Below, in pieces: positions 17,698-25,576 of a stretch of 50,201 bases of DNA. A program made the translations under genes and the position numbers. The notes under the pieces were generated by a model that searched no databases, was not told the DNA's origin, and saw only the letters and a program-made list of their open reading frames with translations. Source of the DNA: Myxococcales bacterium (GTDB lineage: Bacteria > Myxococcota_A > Polyangia > Polyangiales > Polyangiaceae); the NCBI GenBank assembly GCA_016212965.1, contig JACRDA010000122.1, positions 1 to 50,201 of the forward strand, read 5' to 3'. The first letter of the stretch is position 1. Each line of letters opens with the position of its first letter.

Positions 17698-19025
17698 CGC
17701 CCCTCGCCGAAGAAGGCGACGTGGACGACGGCCGTCACGAGCAGCGCGGCGAGCACCGCGAAGTGCGGGCTCGCCCCGTGAAGGGGCCCCGGGCGGCGCA
17801 GCGCGAGCGCGCCGATCAGGCACAGGCACGCGATCCACCCCGCGGGCGTGAGCGCCGCCACCAGCCCGAGCAGGACCAGGAGCCGCGCCGCAACCGCTCG
17901 CGCACCGCGCGACCGGCGTCGGGGGGCAGCGCCCACGAGCGCGGCGAGGAGCACCCCGCGCTCGAAGGCGACCTCCACGACGCCGAGCGCCGTGCGCGCC
18001 GGGGCGCCGAAGGCGTCGGGATTGCTCGCGTGGAGGTACCAGCCCCCCGCGTTGCACACGTCGAAGGTGCCCGCGAGCTTGCGGGGCGCGAGCGCGAGCC
18101 AGCCGGTCGGGTCGGCACCGATCCGCCGCCAGGCGGCGCGCGCGAAGCAGGCGTCCTGTTCGGCCTCGCCCTCTACCTCCGCACAGCTTTCCGGCACGAC
18201 GAGCGGGGCGTACTTGCCCCGCGCCGCCGGGTCGGTGCCGATGAGCAGGTTCCAGCCCGCGTTGAGCGACAGGGCGCAACGGCCCATCACGGTGCAGTTG
18301 CGCGCGACCCAGGGCGCCGCGACCGCGGCCGCGAGCGCGCACGCGGCCGCCGCGGTCCCGAGCACGCGCCACCACGGCCGGCCTCCACGACCGACGGGCG
18401 CGGCGGCGGCGCCGAGCCACGGCACGAGCAGGGCCGTCTCGGGGCGCACCAGGCAGCCGAGCCCCGCGAGCACGCCCGTCGTCACGAGACCTCCGATCGC
18501 CCGCGCACGGGTGCGCGCGCGGCGCGCGGCCAGGGCCGCAGCGAGCCCGAGTGTCCACAGACAGGCCGCGGCGCCTTCCGCCATGAGCGCGGGCGTGTAG
18601 GCGACGAGGCCCGGGTGCACGGCGACGAGCGCGGCCCCGAGGAGCGCTGGGCGGGTGCGCCCGCGGTCGAGCGGCACGAGCAGGCGATGCACCGCCGCCG
18701 CGCACAGCGCCCCGAGGAGCGCGTTCAGCAGCATCGCCACGAGTGGCGTCGCGCCGAAGAGCGCGTAGAGCCCCGCGAGCGCCCCCGGGTAGCCCACGGG
18801 GTAGTGTCCGGCCGCGTGAACCGTGCCGTCGGGCCACACCGCGACGTAGCCTGCCCCGGCCGCGATGCGCTCGGCGATGTGGTGGTAGATGGCTCCGTCC
18901 GCGACCGGCGTGAACCGTGGGGCCGCCCACGCGACCACGACCAGGCGCAGGGCGAGCGCCGCGAAGCCGATCGCGCAGGTGTCGCGCCAGCCGCGCCGGC
19001 GGAGCGCTACGCGAGGGGGAAGCAC
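17559..19025 (-). CDS. GT39/ArnT-like polytopic membrane glycosyltransferase
   Basis: This 488-residue protein has about ten hydrophobic helices and the layout of the GT-C fold (PMT/ArnT/AglB-like) glycosyltransferases that use lipid-linked sugars. The first helix (AIGFAALALRLVVVAWA) is followed by an acidic loop (FTPVADGAIYHHIAERI) placed like the catalytic acidic residue of the family, then PVGYPGALAGLYALFG. A large loop around residues 265-345 contains NCTVMGRCALSLNAGWNLL, recurrent in bacterial GT39-like proteins. The likely GTG start at 19025 overlaps the maf stop by 19 bp, so the two are probably co-transcribed. The C-terminus runs into the CPBP gene on the other strand. Acceptor and sugar are unknown. 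Confidence 0.78.
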   Translation of the reverse strand: MLPPRVALRRRGWRDTCAIGFAALALRLVVVAWAAPRFTPVADGAIYHHIAERIAAGAGYVAVWPDGTVHAAGHYPVGYPGALAGLYALFGATPLVAMLLNALLGALCAAAVHRLLVPLDRGRTRPALLGAALVAVHPGLVAYTPALMAEGAAACLWTLGLAAALAARRARTRARAIGGLVTTGVLAGLGCLVRPETALLVPWLGAAAAPVGRGGRPWWRVLGTAAAACALAAAVAAPWVARNCTVMGRCALSLNAGWNLLIGTDPAARGKYAPLVVPESCAEVEGEAEQDACFARAAWRRIGADPTGWLALAPRKLAGTFDVCNAGGWYLHASNPDAFGAPARTALGVVEVAFERGVLLAALVGAAPRRRSRGARAVAARLLVLLGLVAALTPAGWIACLCLIGALALRRPGPLHGASPHFAVLAALLVTAVVHVAFFGEGRYVVPALPSLAALGALGLCRLRRRAPTTPAPSHAPSASAQAPASSE

Positions 19026-19621
19026 GGCACGAGGCCCGTCGCGACCAGCGCTTCGCACAGCTCTGCGCTCGGCAGGCCGACGACGTTCGTGTACGAGCCC
19101 GCGATGGACCGCACGAGGAAGGAGCCGAGCCCCTGGATGGCGTAGGCACCCGCCTTGTCGAGCCCCTCCCCGCTCGCCGCGTAGCGCGCGATCTCCGCGG
19201 CGGAGAGCGCCCGGAACAGGACGCGCGTCGCAACCGTCTGAGCCGCGGCGGGAGAGTCCGTCGCGCCCGGCAGACCGAGCGCGAAGCGCGTCAGCACCAC
19301 GTGCTCGCGCCCCGCGAGCCGCGCGAGCATGCGGCGCGCCTCGGCCTCGTCGGCGGGCTTGCCGAGCGCGTCTCCGTCGAGCACGACGACGGTGTCGGCG
19401 ACGAGCACGCCCCCCACCGTGAGCGCGCGCGCCACGGACACCGCTGCCCCGAGCTTCGCCTGCACCACGCGCTCGAGGCACGGGTGCGCGCCCTCACCCG
19501 GCCGCGGGCGCTCGTCGACGTCGACGGCCCGCGCCACGAAGGGGATGCCGAGGGCGGTGAGGATGTCGCGCCGACGCGGCGAGCCCGAGGCGAGCAGGAG
19601 CGGGTGGTCACGGTCGAGCAT
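19007..19621 (-). CDS. maf: Maf family nucleoside triphosphate pyrophosphatase
   Basis: This 204-residue Maf/YhdE-type house-cleaning enzyme hydrolyses non-canonical or excess NTPs to NMP and PPi. The signature LLLASGSPRRRDIL at residues 8-21 supplies the nucleotide-binding Ser/Arg residues. VADTVVVLDGDALGKPADEAEA around 75-95 holds the catalytic Asp and the GKP motif, and DKAGAYAIQGLGSFLV around 155-170 is the second signature. Length is typical. The ATG start at 19621 is immediately before the conserved motif. The downstream glycosyltransferase overlaps its 3' end. Confidence 0.93.
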   Translation of the reverse strand: MLDRDHPLLLASGSPRRRDILTALGIPFVARAVDVDERPRPGEGAHPCLERVVQAKLGAAVSVARALTVGGVLVADTVVVLDGDALGKPADEAEARRMLARLAGREHVVLTRFALGLPGATDSPAAAQTVATRVLFRALSAAEIARYAASGEGLDKAGAYAIQGLGSFLVRSIAGSYTNVVGLPSAELCEALVATGLVPCFPLA

Positions 19622-19632
19622 GGGTTCCGGGG

Positions 19633-19667
19633 CCGGCGCGCGGGCCGGCTGGGCCGCGGCGCGCCGG
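19633..19667. repeat. Inverted repeat upstream of maf
   Basis: The arms ccggcgcg and cgcgccgg (8 bp, perfect) flank a 19-nt GC-rich centre just upstream of the maf start. It could be a leader hairpin or an operator. With this base composition, chance is possible. Confidence 0.35.
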
Positions 19668-19734
19668 TCTTCACACGGAGCCGGCGAGGCGGGAAGGCCG
19701 AAGGCACGCGCGCGGTGGCTCGGGCAGCGGCTCT

Positions 19735-19763
19735 TTGACAGCGCCGCTCACCCGCGCAAAGAC
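19735..19763 (+). promoter_or_regulatory. Possible promoter of the beta-barrel gene
   Basis: A perfect TTGACA (19735-19740) is followed after 17 bp by a poor -10 (aaagac). The predicted transcription start would fall at the GTG 19770. Only the -35 is convincing. Confidence 0.3.
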
Positions 19764-19769
19764 GCTGCC

Positions 19770-20888
19770 GTGTCCGCCTGCCGCGCACGAGCCCTCGCGT
19801 CCGTCCACGCCGCCGTCGCGGTGACGCTCGGCGCGACCCCCATCGCAGGTGCCCAGGCGAGCGGCGAGTGCGCCCCCGACACACCGGCGAGCGCCGCCCA
19901 TGCCGGGCGCCTCGCGGCGTTTCTGTCGCGGTGCATCGTCGGCGATGCGCTCTGGCCGCGAGCGGGCGGCTCGCCGTGGCTCGGCCTCGGACCCGCGACC
20001 ACGGCGCCCACCGACAGCGCCGCGTTCGCGGCAGTCTTCTCCTACGTGTCGCGCCCCCTCGTCCTCACGGTGCCCTCCGCCGACTACGCCGGCACGCGCA
20101 CCTACGTGCTCGACAACGTGCTCGGGGCCACGTTCGCCGTGGCCCTCGGGCTCGGGCCGCGCGTCGAGCTCACGGTGGCAGCACCCTTCGTGCTCTTCCA
20201 GGACGGCGCGGGGCTGTCCGCGGCGACCGGCGGCGACCACGCCCTGCCCCCGAGCGCGGTCGGCGACGTACGCTTCGGGACGGGCGTCGCGCTCGTGCCG
20301 CGTCGCGCCGCGGCGCCGCCGCTGGAGGTCGAGGACGGGGAGCACGCTCGCCCCGCTCCCCCCGATGGCCCCGCGCTCGGCGCGCGCCTCGAGGTCGTTG
20401 CGCCGACGGGCTCGGGCACGGCGTTCGCATCCGCCGGCAGCGCCACCCTGGCGCCGAGCCTGCTCTACGACCAGCGCCTCGGCATCGTGCGCTGGGGCGC
20501 CGAGCTCGGCGCCCGCCTCCGTCCGGTCGCGCAGGAGCTCGCCGGCAGCACGGTCCAGAACCAGCTCGCGACCGCCGCGGGGGTGAGCGTCGACGCCCTC
20601 GAGGAGGGCTGGCTCAGCGTGTCGCTCGAGCTCTCGGCGCTCGTCGGCCTCGTCGAGCGGCAGCGGCTCGTGCCCGACCCGGCGACGGGCGCCCACGGCT
20701 ACGAGCCCACCGGCTCGATCGACGTCCCGGCCGAGTGGCTGCTCGGCGTCCGCACCGCGCACTGGCTCGACGGACGGCTCGGGCTCGCAGCGGCGGGCGG
20801 TGGCTTCGTCCCCACCGGCGAGGTGTCGGCGCTCGGGACCCCGCGCTTCCGCTTCGCCCTCGCGCTCGAGTACGCGAGTCCCGAGTAG
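19770..20888 (+). CDS. Outer-membrane beta-barrel protein
   Basis: This 372-residue protein has a signal peptide (VHAAVAVTLGATPIAGAQA) and a mature part of alternating amphipathic strands ending RFRFALALEYASPE, typical of an outer-membrane barrel. Strand-like stretches include ATFAVALGLGPRVELTVAAP, LGARLEVVAPTGSG and LSVSLELSALVGLV. The start of the mature part has two Cys (ECAPDTP and SRCIVGD). It resembles the barrel-like N-terminal halves of myxobacterial OmpA-like proteins, but no peptidoglycan-binding OmpA domain is present. Convergent with the OPX gene downstream. Precise function is unknown. Confidence 0.7.
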   Translation: MSACRARALASVHAAVAVTLGATPIAGAQASGECAPDTPASAAHAGRLAAFLSRCIVGDALWPRAGGSPWLGLGPATTAPTDSAAFAAVFSYVSRPLVLTVPSADYAGTRTYVLDNVLGATFAVALGLGPRVELTVAAPFVLFQDGAGLSAATGGDHALPPSAVGDVRFGTGVALVPRRAAAPPLEVEDGEHARPAPPDGPALGARLEVVAPTGSGTAFASAGSATLAPSLLYDQRLGIVRWGAELGARLRPVAQELAGSTVQNQLATAAGVSVDALEEGWLSVSLELSALVGLVERQRLVPDPATGAHGYEPTGSIDVPAEWLLGVRTAHWLDGRLGLAAAGGGFVPTGEVSALGTPRFRFALALEYASPE

Positions 20889-20943
20889 CCCACCCGAGCG
20901 CGCCTACCCTGGGCGGCTGCGCCGCGCGCACCGGCGAGGGCTC

Positions 20944-21597
20944 TCAGGCCACGCGCTGCGCGACGAAGATGGTGTCGCCCGCTTGCAGCGGCACGTCGGG
21001 GATCTCGTTGTCCATGATCGCCTCGACGTCGACCTCGACGGCCTTCACGCCGTCCTTCACCTTGCGGCGGATGGTGACGCGGCTCTTCGATGCGAGCGGC
21101 GTGAAGCCGCCGGCCTTGGAGATGGCGCGCACCAGCGTCATGCCAGGCTCGAGCGCGAGCGAGCCCGGGCTCTTCACCTCGCCGAGCACCTCGACGCGCT
21201 TCGAGTTGTAGCTCTTGACCTTCACGCTCACGATGGGGTCGGTGAGCTTGCGCAGCGCGATGATGCGCGCCCGCACCGCCGCGCTCACGGCCTGGGGCTC
21301 GAGGCCCCCGACGTGGACGCGACCCGCCAGCGGGACGTCCACCGTCCCGTCGGGCGCGACCACGAACTCGGTGACCTTCTGGTCCTCGTTGATGATGTGG
21401 AGCTCGAACTCGTCCCCCACGTCGATGGTCGTGGCGTCGATGGGATCCGGCAGATCCGCGGGCTTCGGTGGCGGGCCGCACGCGGCCGCGAGGGCGGCCA
21501 CGACGGCGACGAGGATGCGGAGCCACGTGCGGTGCGCACCGCGGGCTCGGCAGGTGCGGGCGGGGGCCCCCTCGCGGCGCTTCGGGTAGTCGAGCAT
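20944..21597 (-). CDS. Short OPX-type polysaccharide export lipoprotein (EpsY-like)
   Basis: This 217-residue lipoprotein has its lipobox LAAAC near residue 40 and belongs to the OPX (Wza) family. A Poly_export (PES) domain covers about 60-140 (IDVGDEFELHIINEDQKVTEF, VAPDGTVDVPLAGRV) and an SLBB domain covers about 140-215 (VEVLGEVKSPGSLALEPGMT, then AISKAGGFTPLASKSRVTIR). It ends QAGDTIFVAQRVA, so it lacks the C-terminal amphipathic helix with which full-length Wza crosses the outer membrane. Such short OPX proteins (for example M. xanthus EpsY) are thought to work with a separate outer-membrane beta-barrel, and exactly such a gene lies 60 bp upstream. ATG 21597 has gaagga at a good distance; ATG 21603 would add two residues. 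Confidence 0.88.
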   Translation of the reverse strand: MLDYPKRREGAPARTCRARGAHRTWLRILVAVVAALAAACGPPPKPADLPDPIDATTIDVGDEFELHIINEDQKVTEFVVAPDGTVDVPLAGRVHVGGLEPQAVSAAVRARIIALRKLTDPIVSVKVKSYNSKRVEVLGEVKSPGSLALEPGMTLVRAISKAGGFTPLASKSRVTIRRKVKDGVKAVEVDVEAIMDNEIPDVPLQAGDTIFVAQRVA

Positions 21598-21657
21598 GCC
21601 CATCCTTCGATGCGCGAACGCGCCGCCCGGTTCAGGCCGCGCGGCGGGCGCGGCCGC

Positions 21658-22992
21658 TCACATGAACCAGCGCACGCCGAGGAACGCCGAGACCTCCTGG
21701 TAGGCGAGGTTGTCCGGCACCTCGCCGACGGGGGCGAGCAGCGTCTTGCTCATGTAGCCGCCGTAGGAGACCTGGGCGTTGATCCCCATCTGGTCGAACA
21801 TGCGGTACTCGCCGAAAAGGGAGGCGTCCACGCGCGCGTCCGTCCAGCCCTCCGGCATGCCGAGCCGCTCCACCGGCGGATAGCGCAGGGCAGCCGCACC
21901 CGCGTCGATGACGAGCAGGAACGCCCCGCCGAAGAGGTAGCTGAACTTGGCGTAGCCCCGGTCGCGCTCGAACTGCGAGCTGATGAACGAGTCCTCGAAG
22001 TCGCGGATGAAGCCGATGCTCAGCGTCGACAGCGCCCCGCCGCTGCGGTCGTCCTCGGTCAGATCCGAGGGGGCGACCAGGAAGAACTTGAACTCGAGCT
22101 GACCGATGACGCTGTCGAAATCCTGGGGTGCGTCGCCCGAGTAGAAGCTCGCGCCCCAGCCGACCAGCGCGGTGAGGCCGAAGGCCGGCGTCACCAGGCC
22201 GTTGATGCCGATGCGGGCGCGGACCGGGTGCGAGGACGTCTTGTCGGTGCCGCCGCTCGGGTAGCTGATGAACCCGAAGCGCCCGTCGAACATGAGGGCC
22301 GTGCGCGGGTAGAAGCGCCACCGCCCGCGCGTCTGGACGTCGTGGCGCAGGTTCGTGAGACCACCGTATTGACCGGTTTCGAACACCGTCCCGCTGAAGT
22401 CGTAGCCGAAGCGCCAGTCGAACAGGCCGCCGCCCGGCGTGATGGCGAACTCGCCGCCCGCGTACGGGTTCACGCGGTTGAAGCTCGTGCCCGGGTCGCC
22501 GGCGTTGGTGGGTTGCACGCTGCGCCCCACCCCGGCGTGCAGGTTCCCGCTCACCACGCGCCGCGGCATGATGTTGAGGTCGAGCCGCAGATCGCCGGTC
22601 ACGTTGCGCTGGGTCTTGAGCTGCTCCTTGCCGTCGGCCGAGCCGCTCACGGGCACGAACTCGTGGTAGGTCGCCGACAGACCGCCGCGAAACTCGACGC
22701 TCGGAGGCTCGCTGTCCTCCATGCGCTGCGGTCCCAGCGTGGAGACCGAGAACGACGGGCTGATGCGGAAGCGCAGCGCCCCGGCCGGCCCCTCGGTCTG
22801 CGACCGCAGGAAGTAGTTGTAGTCGTACCCGACGTCGGCACCGATACCCGGGTGGAGCTCGAAGTCACCCACACGGTACCCCATGCCCTCGGTGTAGCGG
22901 CGGTCCCGCAGCCAATACTGCTCCTGGGCGCTCGCGGAGGTCGCGACGAACAGCGTGGCGAGCACGGATGCGAGCGCGGCCAGGCGAATCAT
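21658..22992 (-). CDS. Outer-membrane beta-barrel, putative OPX partner (EpsX-like) or Glt porin
   Basis: This 444-residue protein has a clear signal peptide (MIRLAALASVLATLFVATSASA). The mature part consists of amphipathic strands alternating with turns rich in Asp/Gly/Asn (FELHPGIGADVGYDYNYFLR, FRISPSFSVSTL, KFSYLFGGAFLLVI) and ends FLGVRWFM, consistent with roughly 16-18 strands. The adjacent downstream gene encodes a short OPX lipoprotein, the partnership known for EpsX/EpsY and the Wzp family in M. xanthus. The alternative is a GltA/GltB/GltH-type porin of the gliding complex, since Glt-like genes lie just upstream. The ATG at 22992 is chosen because the signal peptide begins there; a longer TTG start at 23055 would bury it. 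Confidence 0.82.
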   Translation of the reverse strand: MIRLAALASVLATLFVATSASAQEQYWLRDRRYTEGMGYRVGDFELHPGIGADVGYDYNYFLRSQTEGPAGALRFRISPSFSVSTLGPQRMEDSEPPSVEFRGGLSATYHEFVPVSGSADGKEQLKTQRNVTGDLRLDLNIMPRRVVSGNLHAGVGRSVQPTNAGDPGTSFNRVNPYAGGEFAITPGGGLFDWRFGYDFSGTVFETGQYGGLTNLRHDVQTRGRWRFYPRTALMFDGRFGFISYPSGGTDKTSSHPVRARIGINGLVTPAFGLTALVGWGASFYSGDAPQDFDSVIGQLEFKFFLVAPSDLTEDDRSGGALSTLSIGFIRDFEDSFISSQFERDRGYAKFSYLFGGAFLLVIDAGAAALRYPPVERLGMPEGWTDARVDASLFGEYRMFDQMGINAQVSYGGYMSKTLLAPVGEVPDNLAYQEVSAFLGVRWFM

Positions 22993-23255
22993 GGAATCAC
23001 ACCGCGAAGGATGTACATCGGCCGAAGTCGGGTGCAGGTGCCGCAAGATACTCAACCCCCACGGCCCGAAACAAGCGCAGATTCCCGCGAACCGCTCCTG
23101 CCCGAACCGAGCCGGCGCATCCTAGCACACGAAGTGGTCAAGCCTGCGAGCGCTACGACCAAGGCGCTCGCTCGAGGCCAGGCGTCGAACTCGCCCCCGC
23201 AGCGGGTCGCCCCGCGGCGCCCACGGCACTCGGCCACCCCTTCCACTCGGCTGGC

Positions 23256-23825
23256 CTACTTGAAGCAGCTGGCGCAGGTGGGGAGCGCGACGATCGTCGC
23301 CGGCGCGGGGTAGTCGGAGGCGTCGTCGTAGGGCAGGTCCGGATCGACGTCCATCGTCGTCGAGCTCTCCCCGACCACGCCGATCTCCTTGCCGACACAC
23401 TGGTTCGCCTCGGCAGCGAGCGACTGGGTGCGCTGGAACAGCACCGTCAGGATCGTGAACTCGTGGTTGGAGAGATCCGAGTCGCCGCGCTTCACGGCGG
23501 ACTCGAGCGAGCGATTGCGCTCCTCGGCCGAGCGGATCGCCACGTCGAGCTGGTTCAGCTTGTCGTTGAGGCACAGGGTCTTGACGACGTCGCGCTCCTG
23601 CCGCGCCTCTTCCAGCATGCGCTGCACGTTGCCGCGCACCTGCTCCATTTGGGAGCTGTACTGCTGCGCCTGCGCGAGCTGCTCCTGCGGCGAGAGGTTC
23701 ACCTGCTGCGTGAGCTCGGTGCCGGCCCCCGAGTCACCCGCGTTCTGGGCGCTCGCGACCCCCTGGAAGAGAACCGCAGCACCCAGCCCCAAGAGCGAGA
23801 AACCAAAGACTTTTGACCACCGCAT
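23256..23825 (-). CDS. GltF-like periplasmic coiled-coil protein
   Basis: This 189-residue protein has a signal peptide (MRWSKVFGFSLLGLGAAVLF, cleavage near ASA-Q). The mature part is largely helical and coiled-coil (QEQLAQAQQYSSQMEQV through LEEARQERDVVKTLC). A second helix starts EFTILTVLFQRTQSLAAEAN, and the protein ends in an acidic, Pro-rich tail with a CxxC motif (LPTCASCFK). Position next to GltG-like genes, size and secretion fit GltF, a small periplasmic component of the M. xanthus Glt complex, but the assignment rests mainly on context. A near-consensus sigma-70 promoter and a gaggaagagg ribosome-binding site precede the ATG at 23825. Confidence 0.7.
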   Translation of the reverse strand: MRWSKVFGFSLLGLGAAVLFQGVASAQNAGDSGAGTELTQQVNLSPQEQLAQAQQYSSQMEQVRGNVQRMLEEARQERDVVKTLCLNDKLNQLDVAIRSAEERNRSLESAVKRGDSDLSNHEFTILTVLFQRTQSLAAEANQCVGKEIGVVGESSTTMDVDPDLPYDDASDYPAPATIVALPTCASCFK

Positions 23826-23844
23826 GAAGCCTCTTCCTCGCGTG

Positions 23845-23872
23845 ACTATACGCCCGTCGCCAGGGCTGTCAA
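23845..23872 (-). promoter_or_regulatory. Near-consensus sigma-70 promoter of the gltF-like gene
   Basis: On the minus strand TTGACA (23872-23867) and TATAGT (23850-23845) are separated by 16 bp. The expected start point is about 7 nt further on, followed by a purine-rich ribosome-binding site and the ATG at 23825. A 6/6 -35 and 5/6 -10 match is exceptional in this GC-rich DNA. Confidence 0.85.
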
Positions 23873-23886
23873 ACGGGCCCTTGCAT

Positions 23887-23904
23887 GGCAGCGCGCGCGC
23901 TGCC
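23887..23904. terminator. GC hairpin after the downstream gltG-like gene
   Basis: The palindrome ggcagcg-cgcg-cgctgcc (7-bp stem) lies between the stop of the gltG-like gene at 23971 and the promoter of the next gene. Position suggests termination or attenuation. There is no U-tract. Confidence 0.45.
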
Positions 23905-23970
23905 GGGCCGAGCCTGAGGGTTGGGTGTCCCGGGCGCCGCCGGCATTCACGCGGGCGCCCGCCCCCGCGC

Positions 23971-25449
23971 CTATTGCCGCGAGAAGTTGATCGGGATGCT
24001 GATGACGGCGCCGGTGCCGTCCTCCGGCTTCGCGAACGCGCCGGACTGCACGACGCCCTTGAGGCAGCCCACGATGGAGCCGAGCGCCCCGCCGCCGCCG
24101 CTGACGCTCCGGACCTCGCCGTTCGGGCCGATGGTGGCGACCAAGGTGACCGAGCCCTGGAGGCTCGGGTCGCTCGCCAGCCCCTGCTCGTAGCACCGGC
24201 GGAACCCGCCGCGCATGCGCGCTACGACGGAGCTCGCGTTCTTGACCGCACCGCCGCCGGACTGCGACGCCGAGGCCGACACGTTGCCCTTGGGACCCTC
24301 GACCGCCTTCGCCGTGCCCACCTGGGCCGCCGTACCGCCGTTCGGGTCGGAGGTGCCAGTGTTGCCGATGGAAGCGATGTCGTTCGACCCGACGCTGCCG
24401 GGCTTGACGGTCCCGCTGCCGCTGCCGCCCTTGATGGTGACGCCGCTGCCGCTGCCGGCCGCGCTGCCGCTGCGGGCTGCGCCGTCCACCGACTCGGCGG
24501 GCACGCTGCTGTCGTCGAGCACGTTCGTCGTGTTGACCCCGGCGCCCATGACGCCCACGGCCTGCACGTCGAGCGCGGCGAGCGAGCTCTCGATCTCCGC
24601 GGCCTTGGCGTCCGCCTCGGCGCGCATCTCGGCGGCGCTCTTGGCACCGCCCTTGCCCGGCGCGCCGGGTGCTTTTCCGGCGCCGCCGTTGCCCTGCTTC
24701 GGAGCCGTCGCCACCCCGGCCTGCGCGGTCGCGGCGGCGGCCGTGGACTCGGCCTTCGTATCCTCCTCCTTCTGGGGTACCTCGGCCACCGGCCGCGGCA
24801 CCGACTGGAACGAGTCGATGAGCTGGCTGGCTCGCAGCTCGTCGTCGACGATGGGGTCCATCCAGTCCGAGTAGACGAGCGCCACGATGAAGAAGTGGGC
24901 GAGGAACGAGAAGGCCGCGATGATCGTGGTCGTCCAGTCGATGTCGACGCCCGCGTTCTTCATCACGGACACGGGCAGCTGCGGCCGGGGCTGCACGGGG
25001 GGCGGCGCGACGAACTGGAAGAGGAACGTCGTCTCGCCGATGACGACCTTGCCGCGCGCGTCGTCCGTCAGCCGCACCCGGTACAGCTTGACGTTTCCGA
25101 CGGTGACCACCTTGGCCTGGGCCTTCAGCGTGGAGATGTCGGCGATGCCGCTCTTCAGCGCGACGCGGCCACCCATCCCGTCGAGGAAGTTCAGGTAGTA
25201 CTCACCGCCGATGAGCTCGAAGAGCCGGAAGTTCGGGGGGATCTTCCGGCTCGGCACCACGAACATCGCCTTCTCGCTCGGGCCGACGGTGACGTGGCTG
25301 CGCTCCTTGATGAGCCGCTCGTCGATGACCTTGCCCGTCTGGACGACGCCGATGCGCAGGATCTTGGGCCCCGCCGCATGGGACACGGCGCGCATGACCG
25401 CCGTCATCGAGCCGGGACGGTTGGTCGGCGCGACTTGTTGCTGCTGCAT
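23971..25449 (-). CDS. gltG: GltG(PglI)-like trans-envelope protein, copy A
   Basis: This 492-residue bitopic protein has the GltG/AgmX family plan. A beta-rich, FHA-like cytoplasmic N-terminal domain covers about 28-148. One TM helix lies around 174-194 inside a strongly conserved block (DIDWTTTIIAAFSFLAHFF, then ALVYSDWMDP). A long periplasmic Ala/Gly/Ser linker follows. The TonB-like AgmX/PglI C-terminal domain is at about 400-492, with the hallmarks FRRCYEQGL, GSVTLVATIGPNGEVRSVS and a second Cys in VGCLKG. In M. xanthus GltG spans the periplasm and is thought to couple inner-membrane motor components to outer-membrane Glt proteins. The ATG at 25449 has a weak gaggtc ribosome-binding site. 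It is a tandem paralogue of the gene immediately upstream; which of the two is the functional gltG equivalent cannot be told from sequence. Confidence 0.85.
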   Translation of the reverse strand: MQQQQVAPTNRPGSMTAVMRAVSHAAGPKILRIGVVQTGKVIDERLIKERSHVTVGPSEKAMFVVPSRKIPPNFRLFELIGGEYYLNFLDGMGGRVALKSGIADISTLKAQAKVVTVGNVKLYRVRLTDDARGKVVIGETTFLFQFVAPPPVQPRPQLPVSVMKNAGVDIDWTTTIIAAFSFLAHFFIVALVYSDWMDPIVDDELRASQLIDSFQSVPRPVAEVPQKEEDTKAESTAAAATAQAGVATAPKQGNGGAGKAPGAPGKGGAKSAAEMRAEADAKAAEIESSLAALDVQAVGVMGAGVNTTNVLDDSSVPAESVDGAARSGSAAGSGSGVTIKGGSGSGTVKPGSVGSNDIASIGNTGTSDPNGGTAAQVGTAKAVEGPKGNVSASASQSGGGAVKNASSVVARMRGGFRRCYEQGLASDPSLQGSVTLVATIGPNGEVRSVSGGGGALGSIVGCLKGVVQSGAFAKPEDGTGAVISIPINFSRQ

Positions 25450-25556
25450 CTTGACCTCGAGCTCGCACGCGGCCGGATGGAACCCGGCCTGCGTGCTCAG
25501 GTTACATGCCCTTGGACGTCTGGTCCAGGCGCCGGGCCTGTCGCCTTCGTGCCCGG

Positions 25557-25574
25557 GCGCCGGTTTTCCGGCGC
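25557..25574. terminator. Hairpin between the two gltG paralogues
   Basis: A perfect 7-bp stem gcgccgg/ccggcgc with a tttt loop (aaaa in the minus-strand transcript) begins 3 nt after the stop of copy B. It is placed as a terminator or processing site between the paralogues. Confidence 0.55.
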
Positions 25575-25576
25575 GC

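Noticed and set aside
19770-20888. OmpA-family protein
   Set aside because: A barrel-like domain is present but no C-terminal peptidoglycan-binding OmpA domain follows.
20944-21597. Full-length Wza-type capsule exporter
   Set aside because: The protein ends directly after the single SLBB domain; the C-terminal outer-membrane helix is missing.
20800-23313. An 837-codon plus-strand frame across the OPX and barrel genes
   Set aside because: His/Arg/Glu-rich shadow translation without domains; the minus strand has signal peptides and family motifs here.
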